The notes: a model not told the origin generated them from the sequence alone. Positions 17,411-27,323 are shown, counted from the first letter of the stretch. The stretch is 56,383 nucleotides of DNA from Treponema sp. (GCA_031266175.1 JAISBN010000101.1:1-56383), one strand, 5' to 3'. Made by a program: numbers and translations.

Positions 17411-20400
17411 TCATTTTGTCAGTGTCCCGGCTGTACCGGAAACATTAATTTTGTAGTCCGTCAGATAAATCGTTTTGTTTCCCGTAAAGGTACCAAGAAC
17501 GATGCGTTTGCTGTCGACAAAGGTGTCCAAAGTACCGCCAGCACCATAAATTAATTTCTTGTTAAGCCAGTCGGCATCGGGGGTAAAATCCTTAAAGAGA
17601 CCGCCGGTCAGGTGGCCTTCCAGGTCGATGCGGCATATCTGATCCGCTCCTGTAACACCGTCATCCGCAATCTCCAGATAATTTATATTATCCTTCGAAT
17701 AGGCCAGGACAACGCCTCCGATCCGGGCATTTCCTGTCAGAAAAAACCTTTGATCAATAATCCCGGAGTCATCGTAATCCCAAATATAGGCTGTATCCGT
17801 CTGGGCCCTGTCCATGAGCCTCGTTTCACCCCGGTTACATATCCCCTTGGAACTGCCCACCCCGTCGTTGCCGATTATCAGGGAATCCCCGGAGGCGATG
17901 AACAGGGGCTGTTCGATCGCGTTCCCCCAGTGGACAAAGACCCCGCCGCCCTGGCGGTTCGAGTAATTGCCGGTAATGCTGCCCCCCTGCATGCTGAAGG
18001 TTCCCCAGGCCAGGTAAACCCCGCCGCCGCCGTGGGGGTAGACCCCACCGGGCGCCCGGTTATTGGAGATGGTTCCGCCGCTCATAATGAAGCCGTCTTC
18101 CATGGATGCGCCGTTTACCAGCACTCCGCCTCCCGCGCCCTTGCTGGCGGTATTGTTCGACACGGTTCCGCCGGCCAGCCAGAAGAGGGCGTTGTCTTTA
18201 ACGTAGACCCCGCCGCCGCCGCCCATACCGGCCAAAGTGGTGGAATTCCCCGTGGCGGTATTATTGCTGATGGTTCCCCCCATAAAATCAAATTCGCTGT
18301 TGGTAGGGCCTTCGACATAGACGCCGCCCCCGGAAACCGCCGTGTTCCCGGTGATGCTGCCGCCGGAGAACTTGACCGTGCTGCTCCCGGCGATGTAGAT
18401 TCCACCGCCGTTCCCGTCATAAGTTGCCGGGTTACTACCGCCGGTAACGGTGATGTTTTCAAAAGCCAGCTTTGCGCCGCCGGTAACGGAAAGGACCCGC
18501 TTGCCGAAAGTTCCCCTAAAGGTCGCTCCGCTGCCCGTGCCGGTAACGGTTATTTTTTTGCCCCCCGTTCCGTTAAGGGTAATGACGCTGCCGGTATCGG
18601 TGTTAAGATTACTGGTGGATTCGCTCGCGGCATTAAGTTCCCCGGTTACAAAGATATGGTCAACGCCGGATAGGCCGGATGCCCTGTTCACTGCTTTGGC
18701 AAGGGTTTTATAGGGAAGATCTTCGGTCATACCCTGGTAATAATCGGGACCGTCATCGCCGGTGGCGTTGACGTAAAGATACCGTCCCCCGGCGCTTACC
18801 ACCACCACATAATCCTGGGTTGTCCCGGCCTGGGATGTGACGGTGTACACCGCTTCCTGGGAGTTGCCCCCGTTGCCAAAGGGAATGGCCCCCGTAAGCG
18901 GAACCCCTATTACAGGATTGGGGCTTATCGCGCTGCCGGATCCGGCCAGGGTGATTTTGGGGATTAGCCGCCTTTCATCGGTATTATAGGGCACCTGGAT
19001 CACAATGGGAATTTTCCCGTCGGCCCGGGCTTTTTGTCCGATAACCACCTTGGCGGGAGTAGTTCCCGTATACGGTTTAGGGGGAACATACGGCTTTTCT
19101 TCCGACTCGTAGGGAATCTCCTTTATGAGAAGATAGGTGATCTCAAAGTCGAAGATGCCCGTATTTGTATTCCCCTCTTCATTGGTAAGCTTCACCTGGT
19201 AGGTTTTTTTTGTACTACCATCCCAGGCAGTTACGGTATACAGAACGGGGGCGGTAAAATTCTGCACCGTCCCCGATAAGGGTTCGATAGATTTTCCTGT
19301 AAACTGAATAAGCGGTTTAAGGTTTGCCCGGGATACGCCATAGGGCAGTTTTCCTGTGATGGTTCCTACCGCTGGCGCTGAGTCAATACCGAATCCTTCC
19401 GTAAGCTGGATGTCAGGGTAGCCTTCGACGGCAAAACGGGTAATCAGCGCCGTGGTACTGACCGCTTCCGTTACCAATAGCGCATAGTCTTTTTTGGGGG
19501 AATTTGGTTCGGTATTGGCATATACCCGGAGCAGCGGCGGCTCGCTGTCCTTGAAATTCAAGGTGGAACTTCCCGATGTCAACGGGGTTTCAGTCTCATC
19601 ATCATTGACTGTTACTACCCTGTTTCCTATAAACGCAAAAACCGTTCTCAGGCTATAGTTTACCCCCACCTTCGTCCCATTGGGCACCACCACACTGATA
19701 GCTCCGTTTTTTTGATCGATAAGGGCCGTCGACCCGGGAATATCCGATCCGTCAGCTCCTTTCTTAACAGAAAATTCGGTTATCAGACAATCCGTGCTGG
19801 ACGCTACCGTTACCACCACGGTATACCGCTGGGTAGCCCCGTTTTTGGCCTGGGCGGTCCAAATGGTGGGGTTGGAAAAATCTATCTCTCCCTGGAGATA
19901 AGGTTCGGCAGGCGGTACTCGCTTGGCGGGGGAGACGATAAAAGAACCGTCGGCGCAGGTTACCTGGGGGGTAAGGTGTTTGGGGTCTGCGTCTGCGGGA
20001 ACCATAATCATGATAAGCCGGGTCCCGTCCGCGCTGGCCTCCGAGCCTATCACCGTGGTGGCGTTGGGGGTTTCGGTAAAGGTAAACCCGGTGATGAACG
20101 CGGCCCCCGAATCGGGGCTGGTATTGGAAAGGAACAGGTCCCCGCCGCCGTAGTGGAAGGCCGCCGGGGTGGTAAGGGTGGAATAAATATGGGCCGCGTC
20201 GGTTCTGCTTACCGCCGGGGCTCCCTCGTCCATGGTAACGCTGACGGTAAGCTTGTACGCGCCGGGGGGCAGGGACAGGGAACCGGTCAGCTGGGAAAGG
20301 GCCCTGTCCTTGGAGTAGAGCAGAATCGTCCCCGCCCCGTTCTGGGTTACGGTTCCGGGAATCAGGGAAGGGGGAATGGTATACCACTCGAAATCGGTGC

Positions 20401-20965
20401 CGGGAAGACCGTCATGATCGCCGTAGTGCTCTATTTTTAATTCCGCCCTGGCGGGCATCCGGGAAAGGCCGTCCCAGCTGAGGGAATAGTCTAAAAAGCC
20501 GTCGTATAAAACGCCGTTGATCTCGTCCATGTACGGTTTAAGCACGAAGGGCTGCTGAATAAAGTTCCCACCGATTATGGCAACTTCTATCACATCGCTT
20601 CTGGCCGCCAGGACGGCTCCGTTGTATCCGTTGGCCCGGATATAATAGGCCGTACCCGGTGAAGGAGACCCCGGAAGCTCCAACTGGATGGAACTATTGG
20701 TAAAGGAATGGGCAGGCCGTCCGGAAAGAGTAGTACCGGTAATATCGGTAAAGAATTCCAGCTCGTACCGGGTAAACTGGGGATCCTGGGGGAGCATGGT
20801 CAGGGAGGGCAGTACGTTGTTTCCCCCCAGGGAAACGACGAGCATGCCCTGGCCTGGTTCCAGCCGGGGCCGGGGGTCGGAGGCGGTGGGGTTAAAACAG
20901 CCGCCCGCCAGGAGAACGGCCGCGATGCAGGAAAGAAGCGCCGGAATAAATCTGTACTTTTTCAT
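17411..20965 (-). CDS. Large lipoprotein: DUF5018-like repeats plus beta-helix
   Basis: 1184 residues with a lipobox LAGGC (Cys23). Layout: a sandwich-like N-terminal region to about 290; several DUF5018-like units of 80-100 residues (ITGFTFTETPNATTVIG; ITEFSVKKGADGSDIPG; ITRFAVEGYPDIQLTEG), each ending with a YTVxxxDGxxxxYxVxV strand pair; from about 745 the YVNATGDDGPDYYQGMTEDL opening of a right-handed beta-helix; then GGGVYV/MGGTISNNTA rungs to about 1060 and a compact C-terminal domain. It is likely exposed at the outer membrane or surface as an adhesin or glycan-binding protein (inference). It follows the 772-aa lipoprotein gene by 14 nt with AAGGAT before the ATG, forming an operon. 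Array 2 begins at its stop codon. Confidence 0.8.
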   Translation of the reverse strand: MKKYRFIPALLSCIAAVLLAGGCFNPTASDPRPRLEPGQGMLVVSLGGNNVLPSLTMLPQDPQFTRYELEFFTDITGTTLSGRPAHSFTNSSIQLELPGSPSPGTAYYIRANGYNGAVLAARSDVIEVAIIGGNFIQQPFVLKPYMDEINGVLYDGFLDYSLSWDGLSRMPARAELKIEHYGDHDGLPGTDFEWYTIPPSLIPGTVTQNGAGTILLYSKDRALSQLTGSLSLPPGAYKLTVSVTMDEGAPAVSRTDAAHIYSTLTTPAAFHYGGGDLFLSNTSPDSGAAFITGFTFTETPNATTVIGSEASADGTRLIMIMVPADADPKHLTPQVTCADGSFIVSPAKRVPPAEPYLQGEIDFSNPTIWTAQAKNGATQRYTVVVTVASSTDCLITEFSVKKGADGSDIPGSTALIDQKNGAISVVVPNGTKVGVNYSLRTVFAFIGNRVVTVNDDETETPLTSGSSTLNFKDSEPPLLRVYANTEPNSPKKDYALLVTEAVSTTALITRFAVEGYPDIQLTEGFGIDSAPAVGTITGKLPYGVSRANLKPLIQFTGKSIEPLSGTVQNFTAPVLYTVTAWDGSTKKTYQVKLTNEEGNTNTGIFDFEITYLLIKEIPYESEEKPYVPPKPYTGTTPAKVVIGQKARADGKIPIVIQVPYNTDERRLIPKITLAGSGSAISPNPVIGVPLTGAIPFGNGGNSQEAVYTVTSQAGTTQDYVVVVSAGGRYLYVNATGDDGPDYYQGMTEDLPYKTLAKAVNRASGLSGVDHIFVTGELNAASESTSNLNTDTGSVITLNGTGGKKITVTGTGSGATFRGTFGKRVLSVTGGAKLAFENITVTGGSNPATYDGNGGGIYIAGSSTVKFSGGSITGNTAVSGGGVYVEGPTNSEFDFMGGTISNNTATGNSTTLAGMGGGGGVYVKDNALFWLAGGTVSNNTASKGAGGGVLVNGASMEDGFIMSGGTISNNRAPGGVYPHGGGGVYLAWGTFSMQGGSITGNYSNRQGGGVFVHWGNAIEQPLFIASGDSLIIGNDGVGSSKGICNRGETRLMDRAQTDTAYIWDYDDSGIIDQRFFLTGNARIGGVVLAYSKDNINYLEIADDGVTGADQICRIDLEGHLTGGLFKDFTPDADWLNKKLIYGAGGTLDTFVDSKRIVLGTFTGNKTIYLTDYKINVSGTAGTLTK

Positions 20966-20979
20966 TTTGTATCCTTACC

Positions 20980-23295
20980 TTATTCGCTGACCGTAAACAC
21001 CACAGTATTGGTGTAGGGGATCTTGTCCTTTGTTCCGATGGCGAAGAGGACGAGCTGATGCTGTCCGACGGCCAAACTGTTGACATGGAGGATCAGGGTT
21101 GTTTCCGTGGTCGAAGCGTTTACCGGCTCCCCGTCCAGTACCCATGTATACGGAGGCTCATAACCGGAGTTCTGGGGCGTTGATGCGTCGTCATGGATCG
21201 TCAGGGTCAGAATGCCCGTCCCCTGGTTAAAATCCGCGGTGATAAGATGCGGATCTTCGATCTTCAGGAAGGTAACGGTAAGCCCCAGGTTCTGCGGCGC
21301 ATACTTAAGGGTTACCGTATATACCTTGGTGGTGGTACCGTTCGCCGCCGTCACCGTATATGTATTCGGATACGTAGCCGAAGGCTCGGAGAGAGTGAAA
21401 GTCCGGGGCGAATCGGTAAAGGGATTGGCCTCCTGGGCCGTTTCTCCCTGATGTGTAACGGACTTCCCGATATAGGTGATGGTGGGCGCCAGACTGATAG
21501 ATCCCGAACTGACGCTTCGGGGAAGCTCGACGGTTATGGCTCCGGCGTCCTCGCCTGCGTCCTGGTCTATGGAGCCTACCGCCTGAATAGTTTCACCCCC
21601 TGCCGGTATGGACTTGAACACAAAGCCTGTGATCACGGCGGTGGAGTCGGTTGAAACATGCACCGAAACAAGGTATTCCCTGGTACTGCCGTCTTCCGCG
21701 GTTACCGTATAGGTCACGGGGCTCGCGAAATTACCGGGGGTTCCCGGTCCGGGGCTGATGGTTTTGCCCGTATGGGTGATGTCGGGGCTGAGCGACCCCA
21801 GGTTGGTGTTTGGGGAAACCGTGACGGAGATGGGGATTTTTCCGTCCGCGCCGGGAACGGCCCCGATAATCGCCGGTTCCATCATCCCCACGCCGGGGAA
21901 GGAAAAGGCGGTTATTTCCTTGGCGGTATTCCACCCCGGCGTTACCCGCACCGTGTAGTCTTGTTTCGAATCATCTCCGGCCGTTACGGTATAGGTCACC
22001 GGGGAACTAAAATTCCGGCCCGAATCGGTAAGGGGATTGGCCGTCCGCGGCGTTCCCCCCGGCGGCGTAATGGACGCTCCCAGGTAGGTGATGGTGGGCT
22101 TCAGGGCGGAAAGGTTCGTCCCGTAGGGAACCTTTACCGAGATTACGTGGGAAGCCGCGTTTATAACCCCCACCGCCTGGGGTTCGGTAAAGTAGAAGGC
22201 GGTTATTTCTTTGTCGGTGTTATTCTCCACTAGGACGGTAACGGCATACTCCCGGTCTTCCCCGTTTTCCGCGCTTACCCGGTACGTTACCGGAGTGGTA
22301 AAGTTCCGGGCGGTATCGGTGAGGTAAGGCCGCGGCCCATCGCCGGGATAGGGATCTTCGCGCTCTTTTTCCGTTCCATCCGGCAGGATGATCGAAGCTC
22401 CCCGAAAGGTGATTTTCGCTTTCAGGGAAGCAGGTGTTCCGCTCCCAACAATTGCCATGATGGGGTATTTCCCGCCCTGGGGCGTCCCGCTGATAATCAC
22501 ATTCTTTGTAGTAACGGGATTATCAGAGCCATCGGTAAAGGAAAGGGCCGTTATCTCCCGGATATCGGATTTGTCCCTGATGACCGTAACTCTATACTCT
22601 TTGCTCTGGCCGCCCGAACTGGTCGTGTAAGTCCGGGTGGCGGTAAAATCGCCGGTAAGGGTTATGGCCGTTCCGGTGTTGGCGGACGACAGGCCGTAGC
22701 CGGTTAAGGTTCCTGTTTGGGCTACCTTGGCGGTAAGGGAATGGGGGTCCGTTCCGGCGGGTACGTGGAGGATAATTTCACCGGGCTGTCCGCCGGAACC
22801 TTCGGTCACAACCCCCTCGGCCGTCTTGTCCGCGCCGAGCTCCAGATCAAACCAGACAATCGCCGGGGGCGGTTCGTTCTTTATATAGACCTGGACCGTA
22901 TACTTCCGGTCGGCCCCCCCGCCGGTAACCGTATACACCTGGGGGGCGGTAAAATCCCGGGGGGAACCGGCGTAGGGATTGGCCCCCTGGGCCGTTCCTC
23001 CCGGAGGCGTAATGGAGGACCCCAGATAGGTGATGGCAGGGCTCAGGCCGGAACGGCTTGAACCCGCGGGCAGAACGACTTTGACGGGAATGGTCCCGTC
23101 CTGGTCCGCCGCGCCCCGGATCGAAACTACCTCGCCGGGAATGTTGAAGGTAAAACCGGTTATCGCCGGCCCCGAAACGGAAGTCTGCGTCTGGACCAGG
23201 ATATTGCCGGCCGGATTTTCTATCCATTCCAGCACAGGACTGGAACAGGCGGCAAACAGGAGTAAAAACGCCGAAAAAGCAGGATATTTTTTCAT
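20980..23295 (-). CDS. Lipoprotein with six DUF5018-like repeats
   Basis: 771 residues with a lipobox LFAAC (Cys17). Six repeats of about 85-105 residues follow; each opens with ITxFxF and contains LxPxITYLGxSITPPGGTxx, then ANPxxxSxRxFxxPVTYTVTA and a closing YTVxV strand. The last 100 residues (GILTLTIHDD; PPYTWVLDGEPV) form a different domain like a PKD or Ig fold. Repeat proteins of this type occur in Treponema and Bacteroidetes and are presumed surface-exposed; ligand unknown. ATG 23295 is preferred to a GTG one codon earlier. It is divergent from the beta-helix lipoprotein gene at 23457. Confidence 0.8.
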   Translation of the reverse strand: MKKYPAFSAFLLLFAACSSPVLEWIENPAGNILVQTQTSVSGPAITGFTFNIPGEVVSIRGAADQDGTIPVKVVLPAGSSRSGLSPAITYLGSSITPPGGTAQGANPYAGSPRDFTAPQVYTVTGGGADRKYTVQVYIKNEPPPAIVWFDLELGADKTAEGVVTEGSGGQPGEIILHVPAGTDPHSLTAKVAQTGTLTGYGLSSANTGTAITLTGDFTATRTYTTSSGGQSKEYRVTVIRDKSDIREITALSFTDGSDNPVTTKNVIISGTPQGGKYPIMAIVGSGTPASLKAKITFRGASIILPDGTEKEREDPYPGDGPRPYLTDTARNFTTPVTYRVSAENGEDREYAVTVLVENNTDKEITAFYFTEPQAVGVINAASHVISVKVPYGTNLSALKPTITYLGASITPPGGTPRTANPLTDSGRNFSSPVTYTVTAGDDSKQDYTVRVTPGWNTAKEITAFSFPGVGMMEPAIIGAVPGADGKIPISVTVSPNTNLGSLSPDITHTGKTISPGPGTPGNFASPVTYTVTAEDGSTREYLVSVHVSTDSTAVITGFVFKSIPAGGETIQAVGSIDQDAGEDAGAITVELPRSVSSGSISLAPTITYIGKSVTHQGETAQEANPFTDSPRTFTLSEPSATYPNTYTVTAANGTTTKVYTVTLKYAPQNLGLTVTFLKIEDPHLITADFNQGTGILTLTIHDDASTPQNSGYEPPYTWVLDGEPVNASTTETTLILHVNSLAVGQHQLVLFAIGTKDKIPYTNTVVFTVSE

Positions 23296-23456
23296 CACAG
23301 GAGCCCCGATATTTTTGTTTTTAATTTTCGGTAAAAACCCGGTAAAAGAGTAGCTTTTTTTCTTTCATATGTCAAGTAAAATGCGTACTGTTGATCTCCC
23401 CCCCCGGACCGTGGTATTCTGGGGCGTGGATCCCTGCATAGTAAAGGAGGATTCGG

Positions 23457-24938
23457 ATGAAAGCCATGGCCCCCGCCCGAGGGAAAATCCCCCTTCCGGC
23501 GCTCTTCCCTGCCTTGTGCGCGCTCTTCTTTTCCGCCTGCGACGCTCTTAACAACCCCATTAAGGAAGACATCGAATACAACCTGTCCTTTACCCCGGTA
23601 ACTACCGGTGAAGCCCTGGCGGAGGCCATAACCGGCCTCCCCCCCGGCGGGAGCGGGGTCTTTACCCTGGTAGACGACATAACCCTTTCCGGCCCCCTGG
23701 CCGTAGACGGCAAAACCGTTGCCCTGGAGGGCTACAGCGGCCGGACCGTCCGGGTCAGCCGGGGGCCGGGGTATACCGGCAAACTGTTTACCGTCCCCTC
23801 CGGGGGCAGCCTTGTCCTGGGAGGCGGCCGGAACCGGGGCCGGGGAACCCTGGTCCTGGACGGGGAAAGCGCCGCAACCGCGGACCCATTGATCGAGGTT
23901 ATCGGCGGCAGCCTTACCCTGAACAGCGGCGCGGAACTGCGGAACAACGACCGTCCCGGCGCGAACGGCGGCGGGGTAGCCGTTGACGGTGGAACCTTTA
24001 CCATGACCGGTGGGACCGTCAGCGGGAACAAGGCCAACAACGGCGGTGGGGTGCATGTTACCGGTGGCGGGGCCTTTACCATGACCGGCGGGACCATCAG
24101 CGGGAATACTGCCAGCAACGACGGCGGCGGGGCAAGTGTTGACCACGGGACTTTTACTATGTATGGGGGAAACATCACCGGGAATACCGTCACAGTCTAC
24201 AGCGCCGGCGGGTTAGCCCTTAACGCTGGGACCTTTACCATCTATGGGGGAAGCATCAGCGGGAACATCGCCCGCAACAACGGCGGTGGGGTAATGCTTA
24301 CCGGCTATGAACTTTATTCTGGTTATATTCCTGCCGCGCGGGGTCGTCTTACCATGTATGGGGGAAGTATCAGCCGGAACACCTCCGCCAATGGCAGCGG
24401 CGGAGGGATCGTGCTTCAGGGGAACGTTGAGTTTACCCTGTATGGGGGGACTATCAGCGGGAACAAGGCGAATTCCGGCTACGGCGGCGGAATATTTTTT
24501 AACGACGGGGACAGCAGGTTTACCATGGAGGGAGGGACCGTCAGCGGGAATATGGCGAGCGGCTATTCTAGCAGGGGCGGCGGGGTATATGTCAAGAACA
24601 GCGACGACTCTTTTACCATGAATGGGGGGACCATCGGCGAAAATACCGCCGACAACGGTAACGGCGTGTATTTTAACGACGGGGCCTTTACCATGGGCGG
24701 GTCCGGGGCGGTGCTTCCCGGTAACGTCGTGTATCTTCCCAGCGGCAAAATGATCACCGTGACAGGCGCCCTGAATCCCCCCGGCGGAATCGCCGCGGTG
24801 ATCAAATCGGAGATTACCGCGTCCGGAACCCCCCTTGTGACGGGGTCCCCGACCCCCGCCGATGTGGGAAAATTCCGGTACAACGATGCCGGTACGCTCC
24901 TTGATGACACCACTTCCGGGGCCGGAAAAATCCCCTGA
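23457..24938 (+). CDS. Beta-helix lipoprotein with GGTISGN repeats (copy 1)
   Basis: 493 residues with a lipobox LFFSAC (Cys28) and then DALNNPIKEDIEYNLSF. After a transition domain (30-135) come about ten rungs of roughly 28-35 residues with the pattern GGGVxVxGGxFTMxGGTISGNxA, as in polymorphic outer-membrane (Pmp-like) beta-helix proteins. The C-terminal cap (ITVTGALNPPGGIAAVIKSE, DVGKFRYNDAGT) is shared with the next gene. Strong ribosome site AAAGGAGG. Likely a surface or periplasmic adhesin-type protein. High similarity to the downstream paralogue makes recombination between them plausible. Confidence 0.82.
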   Translation: MKAMAPARGKIPLPALFPALCALFFSACDALNNPIKEDIEYNLSFTPVTTGEALAEAITGLPPGGSGVFTLVDDITLSGPLAVDGKTVALEGYSGRTVRVSRGPGYTGKLFTVPSGGSLVLGGGRNRGRGTLVLDGESAATADPLIEVIGGSLTLNSGAELRNNDRPGANGGGVAVDGGTFTMTGGTVSGNKANNGGGVHVTGGGAFTMTGGTISGNTASNDGGGASVDHGTFTMYGGNITGNTVTVYSAGGLALNAGTFTIYGGSISGNIARNNGGGVMLTGYELYSGYIPAARGRLTMYGGSISRNTSANGSGGGIVLQGNVEFTLYGGTISGNKANSGYGGGIFFNDGDSRFTMEGGTVSGNMASGYSSRGGGVYVKNSDDSFTMNGGTIGENTADNGNGVYFNDGAFTMGGSGAVLPGNVVYLPSGKMITVTGALNPPGGIAAVIKSEITASGTPLVTGSPTPADVGKFRYNDAGTLLDDTTSGAGKIP

Positions 24939-25010
24939 GTCCGCCATAGCCGGCGGCAGGGGCTTTGCCCCTGGATGCGGCTTTGGGGACACACATTACG
25001 GAGGTTATGG

Positions 25011-26594
25011 ATGAACAGTATCGCCCCGTTCCGGGGAAAAGCCTTTTTTGTTCCCGCCGGGGTCTTCTTGTTCGCCCTGGGGGCCCTCTTCTTTTCCGCC
25101 TGCGACGTCCTGAACAACCCCATCAAGGAAGACATCGAATACAACCTGTCCCTGCATCCGGTAAAAAGCTGGACGGAACTGGAAAGCGCCATAGACGCCG
25201 TCCCCCCCGGCGGAAGGGGAACCTTTACCCTGATGACGGATATTGAGATTTCCTCGCCCAAAACCATTACCGGCAAAACCGTCGCCCTGGAAGCCTACGC
25301 CGGCACAAAGGGCACAATGACCATCCGCCGGACGCCGGGGACCGCCGGCTCTTTCTTTACGGTAAACAGCGGCGGAAAGCTTACCCTGGGCGGGAACCGG
25401 GACCCGGGAACCCTGGTCCTGGACGGGGAAGGCGCGGGCGCGGATCCGCTCGTCGAGGTTACCGGCGGAAACCTTACCCTGAACGGCGGCGCGGAACTGC
25501 GGAACAACGGCACTACGGGGGTGGATATTTCAGGCAGCGGCAGCTCGTTCACCATGAACGGAGGGACGATCAGCGAAAACGCGGGCAATGGGGTGCGTAC
25601 CGGGAGTGGCGCGACGTTCATCATGAACGGGGGAACGATCAGCGGGAACACCGTAAACGATGGAGCGGTGAGTCTTAACTCCGATAGTTTCATTATGAAC
25701 GGAGGGAGTATCAGCGGAAACAGTGCGCCGGTCCCTCTTTCCAGTTCTGGCTGTTCCGGGGTGACTATGGGAAATAGTACTTTTACCATGCGCGGGGGGA
25801 CCATCAGCGGAAACAATGCATGGCGCGGCGGCGGAGTAAACATGAACAACCACAGTACTTTTATCATGTACGAGGGAAGCATCACCGGGAATAACGCATG
25901 GGAGACTTCGGATGACGGCGGCGGCGGCGGGGTATTCCTTAATCTCGACGGCGGCACTTTCGAAATGCGCGGGGGGACCATCAGCGGGAATACCGCGGAG
26001 TACGGCGCCGGGGTATACGTTCAGTTTACGACCACCTTCACCATGCGCGGGGGAACCGTCGCCGGGAACAGGGCCGGCGATAAAGGCGGCGGAGTATATG
26101 TTCAATATGACAGAGATTGGTATGGGAGCGCCGGTATTTTCGAAATGTACGGGGGGAGCGTTACCGGGAATACCGCGGTCAGTAACGGCGGCGGGGTGTA
26201 TCTTCAGGGAGATTCTGCGAAGCCGGACGGCGGTAAGCTCACCATGAGCGGGGGAACTATCGGCGGGAATACCGCGGTCAACGGCGCCGGGGTGTATGCC
26301 GGCGACCCAAACGCCCACTTTACCATGAGCGGTTCCGCGGCGGCGCTTTCCAATAACATCGTGTATCTTTCCGGCGGCAGGACGATCGCCGTCACCGGCG
26401 CCCTGAATCCCCCCGGCGGAATCGCCGCGGTGATCAAATCGCCTGGCGGACCCGGAACCATCCTCGTGACGGGGGAGTCCCCGTATGTGTTGACCGCCGC
26501 CGATGTGGGAAAATTCCGGTACGACAATGCCGGCACGCCCACGCCCCTTGTATTTTCCTCCACCCCCTCTGAAGCCGGAAGCGTCCCTCCTTAA
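25011..26594 (+). CDS. Beta-helix lipoprotein with GGTISGN repeats (copy 2)
   Basis: 527 residues, lipobox LFFSAC (Cys31) followed by DVLNNPIKEDIEYNLSL, nearly the same as copy 1. Rungs follow the pattern FxMxGGTISGNxAxxGGGVYV, with some longer loops (for example around DRDWYGSAG). The C-terminal cap ITVTGALNPPGG-type sequence (IAVTGALNPPGGIAAVIKSP) is shared with copy 1. ATG 25011 is chosen because GGAGG stands 8 nt upstream; the frame opens earlier at 24975 without a ribosome site. Probably a duplication of copy 1, with rung number and loops diverged. Array 3 begins 26 nt after the stop. Confidence 0.82.
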   Translation: MNSIAPFRGKAFFVPAGVFLFALGALFFSACDVLNNPIKEDIEYNLSLHPVKSWTELESAIDAVPPGGRGTFTLMTDIEISSPKTITGKTVALEAYAGTKGTMTIRRTPGTAGSFFTVNSGGKLTLGGNRDPGTLVLDGEGAGADPLVEVTGGNLTLNGGAELRNNGTTGVDISGSGSSFTMNGGTISENAGNGVRTGSGATFIMNGGTISGNTVNDGAVSLNSDSFIMNGGSISGNSAPVPLSSSGCSGVTMGNSTFTMRGGTISGNNAWRGGGVNMNNHSTFIMYEGSITGNNAWETSDDGGGGGVFLNLDGGTFEMRGGTISGNTAEYGAGVYVQFTTTFTMRGGTVAGNRAGDKGGGVYVQYDRDWYGSAGIFEMYGGSVTGNTAVSNGGGVYLQGDSAKPDGGKLTMSGGTIGGNTAVNGAGVYAGDPNAHFTMSGSAAALSNNIVYLSGGRTIAVTGALNPPGGIAAVIKSPGGPGTILVTGESPYVLTAADVGKFRYDNAGTPTPLVFSSTPSEAGSVPP

Positions 26595-26620
26595 TTTCCC
26601 CGGGCCGCGTGATCTTCGCC

Positions 26621-26704
26621 CGGAACGATCGCGAGAGCTCCCGGAACGATCGCGAGAGTCCTCGGAGTGACCGCGAGAGCTCTCGGAACGATCGCGAGAG
26701 CTCT
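26621..26704. repeat. 21-nt tandem array 3 (four units)
   Basis: Four exact 21-nt units of the form CGGAACGATCGCGAGAGCTC plus one base. Each contains CGATCG or its variant and the dyad GAGAGCTC(TC). The last unit forms GCGAGAGCTCTCGC followed by CCTTTTTT, so it can act as a terminator. A plus frame reads as RNDRESS repeats, but it has no credible start and runs into rubrerythrin in another frame. Confidence 0.9.
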
Positions 26705-26716
26705 CGCCCTTTTTTG
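26694..26716 (+). terminator. Terminator formed by the last unit of array 3
   Basis: GCGAG-AGCT-CTCGC with CCTTTTTTG after it. It would end transcripts from the beta-helix lipoprotein gene and insulate rubrerythrin. Confidence 0.6.
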
Positions 26717-26743
26717 CCCCTAGATTTTAAGAAAAAACTCGCC

Positions 26744-26749
26744 TATAGT
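26744..26749 (+). promoter_or_regulatory. Candidate -10 box for the rubrerythrin operon
   Basis: TATAGT, 34 nt before ATG 26784, following an AT-rich stretch. The -35 is weak (TAGATT at 17 nt). The gene has its own ribosome site GCGAGG. Confidence 0.45.
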
Positions 26750-26783
26750 GATAAGGGAAAACAACCTATAAGCGAGGAAAACC

Positions 26784-27323
26784 ATGGAACTCAAGGACTC
26801 CAAGACTTGGCAGAATTTACAGACCGCCTTTGCCGGTGAGTCGCAGGCTCATACCAAGTACCTCTACTACGCCTCCAGGGCGGAAAAGGACGGGTACGTC
26901 CAGATGGGCGCCCTGTTCAGGGAAACGGCGCTGAACGAGAAGGAACACGCGAAAATCTGGTTCAAGCACCTCCACGGCGGGGGCGTTCCCGACACCCCGG
27001 CAAACCTGAAGGACGCCGCGGCGGGGGAACACTACGAGTGGACCGAGATGTACGCCGGGTTTGCCAAAACCGCCCGGGAAGAGGGTTTTGCCCAGATTGC
27101 CGCCGAAATGGAAGGGGTCGCCAAAATTGAAAAGGAACACGAGGAACGGTACAAAAAGCTGCTGTCCAATATTGAGGGCGGCATCGTGTTCAGCCGGGAC
27201 GGGGACCAGATGTGGCAGTGCTCCAACTGCGGCCATATCGTTATCGGGAAAAAAGCCCCCGAAGTCTGTCCGGTCTGCCGGCATCCCGTGGCGTACTTCC
27301 AGATTAGGGCGCAGAATTATTAA
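26784..27323 (+). CDS. rbr: Rubrerythrin
   Basis: 179 residues, the usual size. A ferritin-like four-helix diiron domain with the expected ligands in [36 protein letters not shown] and IEKEHEERY, then a C-terminal rubredoxin-like FeS4 site (CSNCGHIV and CPVCRHP). Rubrerythrin reduces hydrogen peroxide in the cytoplasm of anaerobes, which supports an anaerobic, oxygen-sensitive host. It has its own promoter-like region and is followed at 12 nt by the HD-domain gene. It appears complete. Confidence 0.95.
   Translation: MELKDSKTWQNLQTAFAGESQAHTKYLYYASRAEKDGYVQMGALFRETALNEKEHAKIWFKHLHGGGVPDTPANLKDAAAGEHYEWTEMYAGFAKTAREEGFAQIAAEMEGVAKIEKEHEERYKKLLSNIEGGIVFSRDGDQMWQCSNCGHIVIGKKAPEVCPVCRHPVAYFQIRAQNY

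Noticed and set aside
16896-17414. A 172-residue minus-strand frame across array 2, whose ATG overlaps the lipoprotein stop by ATGA.
   Set aside because: It only translates 21-nt repeats and then the dispersed repeat, has no ribosome site or family resemblance, and stays open because 21 is a multiple of 3. The same is true of the plus frame at 16760-17404.
26609-26839. Plus-strand frame with RNDRESS repeats.
   Set aside because: It is array 3 read as protein and then runs into rubrerythrin out of frame; no start signal.
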